A stretch of 10,002 nucleotides of DNA from JBNJDW01 sp051745265 (GTDB lineage Bacteria; Pseudomonadota; Alphaproteobacteria; Micavibrionales; CSBR16-224). Position numbers and translations under genes: made by a program. Location: contig JBNJDW010000058.1 in assembly GCA_051745265.1 (NCBI GenBank), positions 1 through 10,002 on the forward strand, written 5' to 3'. Positions 6,143 to 10,002 of this stretch are shown piece after piece; within the stretch, counting starts at the first letter, position 1, and each line of letters starts with the position of its first letter. The notes under the pieces were generated by a model. The model did not search any database. It saw nothing but the letters and a program-made list of their open reading frames with translations, and had not been told where the DNA came from.

Positions 6143-6604
6143 TCAACCTCGGTCTATTTCTGCCTTGGTCGCCTCAATGCCTTTCCTTATTCCAACCTGA
6201 ATGGCTTCTTCAATAAAGCCTTCCGGCTGCTGGGAAGAATGGCCATCATTCAGCCGCCGGATATAAGGCAGGCCGTTTGCAATGTATACCTTATTGCCAA
6301 GTTTAAAGCTGGAAAGCGCATCAAGGCTTTTATCGCCAGAATAAGAACCGGGGATACGATCTTTCGGACTGGTCACGGTCAGATCGACCTTATCTACACT
6401 TAAATTCCAACTTAGCTTTGCAGTACCGCCTACATACCCCTTAGGCGGATAATTCGTTTTCCAGAGGCTGGGATTACCTACGGGCGTTTCTTCTACCAGT
6501 TTACCATGTACTTGCCCCGCTACGTTCTTAACGGCTTTTTCAAGAGCACCCTCAACCTTAATTTTATAAGCTTTTTCCAACTGTTTTCTAAAATCGCTAG
6601 TCAT
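6143..6604 (-). CDS. HK97 gp10-like phage tail/head-tail connector protein
   Basis: 153 aa; ATG at 6604 with AGGAG about 7 bases upstream. The N-terminal third is helical and ends in KLVEETPVGNPSLWKT (35-50). Then come GYVGGTAKLSWNLSV (57-71) and, near the end, VYIANGLPYIRRLNDGHSSQQPEGFIEEAI (107-135). The order TPV..., GG/W strand, NxxPYxxxLxxGHSxQxPxGF is characteristic of the HK97 gp10 family, which completes tails or joins head and tail in siphophages. It lies on the minus strand, last gene of the replication operon, 16 bases after the 73-aa gene. No other morphogenesis gene is in the window, so it may be an orphan captured by the element, or a factor that acts on a helper phage's tails. 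Family call is from motifs. Confidence 0.68.
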   Translation of the reverse strand: MTSDFRKQLEKAYKIKVEGALEKAVKNVAGQVHGKLVEETPVGNPSLWKTNYPPKGYVGGTAKLSWNLSVDKVDLTVTSPKDRIPGSYSGDKSLDALSSFKLGNKVYIANGLPYIRRLNDGHSSQQPEGFIEEAIQVGIRKGIEATKAEIDRG

Positions 6605-6620
6605 GTTCTTCTCCTAATTG

Positions 6621-6842
6621 TTATTTGTTTGAAACATCCTTTAATCCTTCACTCCAGCTTTTCAAAAGCTTTTTAATTTCGCTGGCTGCTCTGCTATACG
6701 CGCCATGCTTCTCAGAGTTTTTAGAACTGGCGGCTTTGCCTTTGTCAGTCTTTGGGCCGGTGCTGTGGTTCCAGGGCTGCCAGTTCTTTATCTGTTCTGC
6801 CTGCTTCTTTCTGCGTTCCGGTGTCCATCCATTGATGCTCAT
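6621..6842 (-). CDS. small phage/island protein with STGPKTxxGK...KHGAYS motif
   Basis: 73 aa; ATG at 6842 preceded by GGAGG (9 bases away), a strong site that fixes the start although it lies inside the upstream gene. Residues 4-13 read NGWTPERRKK, residues 20-50 contain NWQPWNHSTGPKT, GKAASSKN and KHGAYS. This arrangement of conserved Trp, TGP, GKA and KHG occurs in many short proteins of proteobacterial prophages and islands, usually without assigned function; the basic, compact make-up would suit nucleic-acid binding. It overlaps the 3' end of the 218-aa gene by 98 bases in another frame and is followed 16 bases later by the tail-like gene. Confidence 0.75.
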   Translation of the reverse strand: MSINGWTPERRKKQAEQIKNWQPWNHSTGPKTDKGKAASSKNSEKHGAYSRAASEIKKLLKSWSEGLKDVSNK

Positions 6843-7401
6843 TTGTTTTGTCCTCCAATAGTTCGTTTGATGGATTTAAATTTCCCCCGTGCGCGGGGGC
6901 AGGGGCATCCTGTGCGGTATTTCCGTTATTCACTTGCTGATACTGTGCTTTGTTGTTCTGAATGTAAGGCTTCGGGTTTTTAATCTCTGCCAGCGCCTCT
7001 AATGTCGTCCGGCACTGACTCTGAGCTTTCAGGCCCAGCTTTAAATATTTTTCAGCCGCTATCAGATGTTCTCCCATATTGGCTCTGGATCGCTCTATAA
7101 GCTCCGCAAACAGCGCGTCAAGAGTATGGGCCTGCATGATTAGCATATCTTCTGCCCTTGTCATTTTGCCCTTTCTTACTGAGCGCGCTTGATCGGCTAA
7201 TTCTTCTCTGATTGCTGTAAGGTTATATTCTTTTTTATTTTTAAATTGCCCTTTAATGCAAATAGCGGCGTTTGTGGCAGGGCTTAAATATGTGCTGGCT
7301 ACAGCTTTATTCAGATCTTGATCCTTATAAACCTTGATTTCCATTGTGTTGTGTTTGTCGTCCTTCTGTTCTTGCTCAGTTGGATTCAATATGTCGCTCA
7401 T
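6745..7401 (-). CDS. conserved phage-island helical protein (QVNNG family)
   Basis: 218 aa from ATG 7401, chosen over an upstream in-frame ATG at 7446 because AAAAGGAAAAG lies just before it. Residues 1-75 are polar with short strands. Residues 78-142 form the conserved helical core: GKMTRAEDMLIMQAHTLDAL, NMGEHLIAAEKYLKLGLKAQSQC, RTTLEALAEIKNP. Next come QYQQVNNG (153-160) and a low-complexity Asn/Ala/Pro tail. I remember this core as strongly conserved across proteobacterial islands and prophages, often downstream of a primase, but with no established function. The C-terminal 32 codons overlap the next gene. Ninety bases separate it from the primase-helicase stop, and half of a large inverted repeat array lies in that gap. 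Confidence 0.82.
   Translation of the reverse strand: MSDILNPTEQEQKDDKHNTMEIKVYKDQDLNKAVASTYLSPATNAAICIKGQFKNKKEYNLTAIREELADQARSVRKGKMTRAEDMLIMQAHTLDALFAELIERSRANMGEHLIAAEKYLKLGLKAQSQCRTTLEALAEIKNPKPYIQNNKAQYQQVNNGNTAQDAPAPAHGGNLNPSNELLEDKTNEHQWMDTGTQKEAGRTDKELAALEPQHRPKD
6884..6909. repeat. GC hairpin inside the 218-aa gene sharing sequence with the 6064 hairpin
   Basis: CCCCCG-TGCG-CGGGGG (6884-6899) is a perfect 6-bp GC stem with a 4-base loop, and continues into GGCAGGGGCATC (6898-6909). The same 12-mer GGCAGGGGCATC recurs at 6082-6093, also after CCCCCGT. GGGGCATC appears a third time at 7427-7434 within GGGGCATCCCC. It may be a recurring protein-binding or RNA structure, or chance in GC-rich codons. 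Confidence 0.4.
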
Positions 7402-7442
7402 TAGCTTTTCCTTTTCTCTGTTGTTCGGGGCATCCCCCTGTT

Positions 7443-7578
7443 GCAAACGAAACTCCGAAACTTTCTTTATATTTCAATGGGTTGCACGACTTCAAAACGA
7501 AACTTTTTCCCTTTTGGTTTCGTTTTGAAGCTGGCCTAACTGGTTGATTTCATTGAAAGGTTTCGGGGTTTCGTTTTG
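7443..7578. repeat. symmetric inverted array of CAAAACGAAAC repeats; candidate replication origin
   Basis: Four copies of an (A)AAACGAAAC motif are arranged head-to-head about a centre near 7510. Copy A is 7445-7453 (plus), copy B 7493-7503 (plus), copy C 7517-7527 (minus) and copy D 7568-7578 (minus). B and C lie in perfect 14-bp arms, CTTCAAAACGAAAC at 7490-7503 and its complement at 7517-7530, separated by 13 bases. A and D are longer relatives: each continues with YCCGAAAC and TTTC, covering 7445-7465 and 7555-7576 with one substitution and one indel. No U-run follows the stem on either strand, so it is not a simple terminator. The position at the 3' end of a primase-helicase gene suggests iterons bound by that protein. 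Confidence 0.6.
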
Positions 7579-9585
7579 GGACAGGTAGCGCGCCCAAGTA
7601 TCTACAAAATCGGCCTTTTGATACCCTTTTTTGCCAAGGCCGTGAATTTTCATCTGCCTTGATTGGATGCCGTAGGGCTTCAAATATTTGGCGATTGTAT
7701 TGCCGGTCAAAGGCTTTCCGTGTCTCCAGGTGGCCCAAGGTCTTTCGTCAAGATTTAGCAAGGCAATCACCAGATCATTCGTATGGATCCGGTCAGCATT
7801 ACCGTTATCAAAAATTCCCTTAATGTCTTCTAAGAGCATCACGCCAACGGATTTCTGGTCATCATCATCTGCAAGCTGCGCGGCAATGTTCAGCATGGCA
7901 TTAACCGCAGCATCAAGGCAGGGTTTCCCCATGTGATTTGCGATTGTCAGCAATGGCCGCCAATTGTCAGACATACGGTCTGGTATGCCTTTTATGCCGT
8001 GTTCATACTCTCTTAGATCGTTTGTATTATCTAATGCCCAACGGACAATCATACGCCGTAAAGCGGTAAACTCCTGCTCTGTCTGTCTGGTTAAGCGCTC
8101 TATGCGGTCATCTTCCATCTTTTTTCGCATGGATACGGTAACGGACCGGCTTGCCAGCGTATCTGCCGGCATACCTATCATGGCTATGACCATTGGCGTC
8201 CAGGTGGAGAACTGCCGTATTTCGTGATTATCGCCAACTACTCGAATGACAAAAGCACCAGCGCGGTTATGGCCGCTGTTCAAAATCCCCCTTAGTTCAT
8301 CTTTACCGGCCAGAAACGTATCACCTTCATCTATCAGCAAAGTCGGATTATAAGCCTCTATCACCCTGAAAACGGATGCAGGGGTCATATTGGAAGAGGG
8401 AAGCGGTTTATTTACCAACTGGCTGATAACAGACAGGACAGTGGTTTTTCCGCAGCCTTTCTCTGGTGACGTAATAAGCAGGCGGGGATTATGCGTAAAT
8501 TCGTCTATGACGTAACTGAATACACACCAGAGCGCCAAGGCTTCGGGCGTTCCTGTCTCCAGCACACAATAACGATTAAGTGTTTCTACCAACGTGCTGA
8601 AAAGATATTCCCCCTCTATGGCTGTATCCCAAGGTTCGGGGTCATCAAAAACCAATTCAGAGCCTTGCAGCTTTGATTTTTTCTCCGGCTTGGCTGTCTG
8701 TGACAGGATGTTTTTGAAACTGGCTTTCACCGCTGATAGCCCTTGCGCTTGTGCAAGATCGTTAAAGTCACATATTCCCGTTTCATGGGGATGTATCATG
8801 TCCGCATTGACCGCCTTTGCCGCTTGCAGGGCTTTGGTAAGTCCGGGATTGCCAGCCGTTGCCGCATCGTTATCAGCACATATAATCAGCTTTGCCTTTG
8901 GGAATTTATCCGTCAGTGCCTTGGCAACGGGCAATAAGTTTCCGGCATCGAAAGAAACAGCCGTAGCGAATCCTGTGGCGGCATGAATTGATGCTCCGGT
9001 GGCATAACCCTCGCAGATCGCTAAAACCTCTCCTGGGCTCCCTATGAGCGAAAAACAGCCTTTCTTCCGTCCACCTTTTAAAAAGCGTTTTAAGCCATCG
9101 GGCGATATGAATTGCAGCGAATGTATTTCCCCTTCGGCATCCTGCATCGGTATAATCAGATTGTTAGCGGCCTGTTTGACTCCATACGCTTTGATGTTTT
9201 TAGCTTTCAGATAGGGATGCTCTCCCTCTGACACGGCGGCATCTTTCCAGATCCGTTGCGCTTTTTCACGGGCGGCGGCCTTGATGCGTTTATCTTCTGC
9301 CTCTCTCTGCATTTTGGATTCTTCAATGCGTTGCCGCATAGACTCCTGCTCTGCCGGTGACAGCGTATCCCTTTCTTTGGAACACCAGTTAAATGATTCT
9401 CCTGTTTTCCAACTGCCAAAACTGCCCGCTGGCAATCCATCACCGTAAAGCACATACCATCCATTCTGACTTTGCTGATTATCGCCTTTTACGTGGAAGC
9501 GGTGCAGCTTCCCATCGGCAAGCACCGGATCTTTTGTCTCCAAGCCCGCTTTGGTCATGGCTGTTTTAAATAGCTGCTCAGTCAT
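7492..9585 (-). CDS. Toprim primase / DUF3631 helicase fusion, element replication protein
   Basis: 697 aa. ATG 9585 is chosen because AGGAGGTG sits just upstream and the start overlaps the preceding stop as ATGA; the open frame upstream to 9747 lies within the preceding gene. Residues about 20-67 resemble the N-terminal region of satellite and plasmid primases (HRFHVKGD, GWYVLYGDG, GSFGSWKTG). A Lys/Glu/Arg helical stretch spans 78-113. The Toprim domain covers about 185-285, with catalytic Glu192 (ICEGYATG) and CADND (236-240). A P-loop ATPase follows: Walker A SPEKGCGKT (373-381), Walker B TLLIDE (415-420) and probable arginine finger Arg480, continuing into DUF3631 to about 665. It would unwind and prime the element's DNA. 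The last 30 codons are built from origin-like repeats, giving QNET at 670-673 and 687-690. It is second-last in a coupled start cascade. Confidence 0.92.
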   Translation of the reverse strand: MTEQLFKTAMTKAGLETKDPVLADGKLHRFHVKGDNQQSQNGWYVLYGDGLPAGSFGSWKTGESFNWCSKERDTLSPAEQESMRQRIEESKMQREAEDKRIKAAAREKAQRIWKDAAVSEGEHPYLKAKNIKAYGVKQAANNLIIPMQDAEGEIHSLQFISPDGLKRFLKGGRKKGCFSLIGSPGEVLAICEGYATGASIHAATGFATAVSFDAGNLLPVAKALTDKFPKAKLIICADNDAATAGNPGLTKALQAAKAVNADMIHPHETGICDFNDLAQAQGLSAVKASFKNILSQTAKPEKKSKLQGSELVFDDPEPWDTAIEGEYLFSTLVETLNRYCVLETGTPEALALWCVFSYVIDEFTHNPRLLITSPEKGCGKTTVLSVISQLVNKPLPSSNMTPASVFRVIEAYNPTLLIDEGDTFLAGKDELRGILNSGHNRAGAFVIRVVGDNHEIRQFSTWTPMVIAMIGMPADTLASRSVTVSMRKKMEDDRIERLTRQTEQEFTALRRMIVRWALDNTNDLREYEHGIKGIPDRMSDNWRPLLTIANHMGKPCLDAAVNAMLNIAAQLADDDDQKSVGVMLLEDIKGIFDNGNADRIHTNDLVIALLNLDERPWATWRHGKPLTGNTIAKYLKPYGIQSRQMKIHGLGKKGYQKADFVDTWARYLSQNETPKPFNEINQLGQLQNETKREKVSF

Positions 9586-9905
9586 TGCACACCTCCTGCA
9601 TACTGACGGCATTTTCCCAAGACGGTTAAAATCCATCCTTTGTGCTTCACGATGACGCGTAACCGCTTTTGTATGTCCGTAAATGATAGAAGATAGGACA
9701 GGAATTCTACCTCGGATTCTGTCAGGCATACCCGCCATTTTAGACATTGTTTAATCGCTTCAGGTAAGGCGGCAGGTTCTACCCAAACGCCCTCGAAAGG
9801 CCGTTTCAATGTCCGTTTTGCTGTGGTATGATTGTATCTGTTCGTTTGAGTAAGAACATTGGAGGCGGCGCTGGTCAGAGCGCCGTTTTCTTTTTGCAGG
9901 CTCAT
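9582..9905 (-). CDS. small protein of unknown function upstream of the primase-helicase
   Basis: 107 aa; ATG 9905 has GGAGGTG about 6 bases upstream and overlaps the stop of the preceding HTH gene (TAATG). Its own stop overlaps the primase start (ATGA), so it belongs to a translationally coupled cascade HTH - this gene - primase. The N-terminal third is polar; residues about 38-60 read FEGVWVEPAALPEAIKQCLKWRVCLTESE, followed by a helical, basic C-terminus. There is no signal peptide and no Cys pair of zinc-finger type. I do not recognise the family. Position suggests a role in replication control or as a primase accessory. The two strong ribosome binding sites and tight overlaps make it a real gene. 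Confidence 0.78.
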   Translation of the reverse strand: MSLQKENGALTSAASNVLTQTNRYNHTTAKRTLKRPFEGVWVEPAALPEAIKQCLKWRVCLTESEVEFLSYLLSFTDIQKRLRVIVKHKGWILTVLGKCRQYAGGVQ

Positions 9906-10002
9906 TATTGCACCTCCGTATTTTTATAAGACGGAAGGGATGCGATAAACGCATCTATGGAGGATTGCGGCAAAAGCGTTTTCTTGCCAAGTTTGACGGC
10001 CT
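9905..10002 (-). CDS. excisionase/AlpA-like helix-turn-helix protein (C-terminal fragment at right edge)
   Basis: On the minus strand the frame entering from the right edge reads AVKLGKKTLLPQSSIDAFI... and ends at a TAA at 9905-9907 after about 31 codons. The KLGKKTLLPQSSIDAFIASLP string is the wing and last helix of the winged helix-turn-helix typical of excisionase/MerR-type (AlpA-like) DNA-binding proteins, where KxGRRTLIP...VDxWI recurs. The stop overlaps the next start as TAATG. In P4-like elements such a gene lies near the integrase and controls excision or the replication operon. The fragment is too short to say more, and the N-terminus with the recognition helix lies outside the window. 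Confidence 0.7.
   Translation of the reverse strand, partial: AVKLGKKTLLPQSSIDAFIASLPSYKNTEVQ

Noticed and set aside
7490..7530. The 14-bp inverted repeat as a transcription terminator of the primase gene
   Set aside because: The stem is AT-rich and no U-run follows on either strand; the operon appears to continue into the 218-aa gene.
9586..9747. 54-residue N-terminal extension of the primase frame
   Set aside because: It lies wholly within the preceding 107-aa gene, and the ATG at 9585 has an ideal Shine-Dalgarno and a stop/start overlap.
1..10002. CRISPR arrays, insertion sequences, tRNA or rRNA genes
   Set aside because: I saw no regularly spaced repeat array, no transposase with terminal repeats and no cloverleaf or rRNA signature; short tRNA-like pairings near 3005 do not form a complete structure.

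Overview
The window looks like a junction between alphaproteobacterial chromosome (about 1-3000) and an integrated mobile element (about 3000 to beyond the right edge). The host assignment rests mainly on an HWE-type histidine kinase paired with a stand-alone receiver protein, an arrangement typical of Alphaproteobacteria. No rRNA or tRNA gene is visible to refine this. Genes right of 3000 are visibly richer in A and T than the kinase operon, which fits acquired DNA.

Left part (chromosomal). A class I SAM-dependent methyltransferase runs leftward off the edge (1-500, minus). Divergent from it is a small membrane protein with a bacterial PH (YdbS-like) domain (699-1139). After a roughly 380-base spacer with foldable inverted repeats comes a two-gene signalling operon. 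It encodes a LOV-derived PAS/HWE histidine kinase (1518-2576), whose photoactive cysteine and flavin contacts are replaced, and a single-domain response regulator (2573-2968) that overlaps it by ATGA.

Element, rightward arm (about 3000-6015). A pair of TGCCCCCA repeats marks the likely left end. Five genes follow: a small helical protein, a lipoprotein, a second small helical protein ending in a strong terminator, a three-TM protein with a periplasmic VasI/TagO-like domain, and an exported cysteine-containing protein. None is a recognised phage gene, and three are envelope-targeted. They look like cargo.

Element, leftward arm (10002-6143). A tightly coupled minus-strand operon reads: partial excisionase-like HTH protein, 107-aa unknown protein, Toprim primase/DUF3631 helicase fusion, a 218-aa protein of a conserved phage-island family, a 73-aa protein overlapping it by 98 bases, and an HK97 gp10-like tail/connector protein. 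No integrase, capsid or terminase lies in the window. The integrase is expected beyond the right edge. The layout resembles a phage satellite or satellite-like island.

The most striking non-coding signal is a symmetric inverted array of CAAAACGAAAC-type repeats centred at about 7510, spanning the 3' end of the primase-helicase gene and the following spacer. It is a good candidate for the element's replication origin.
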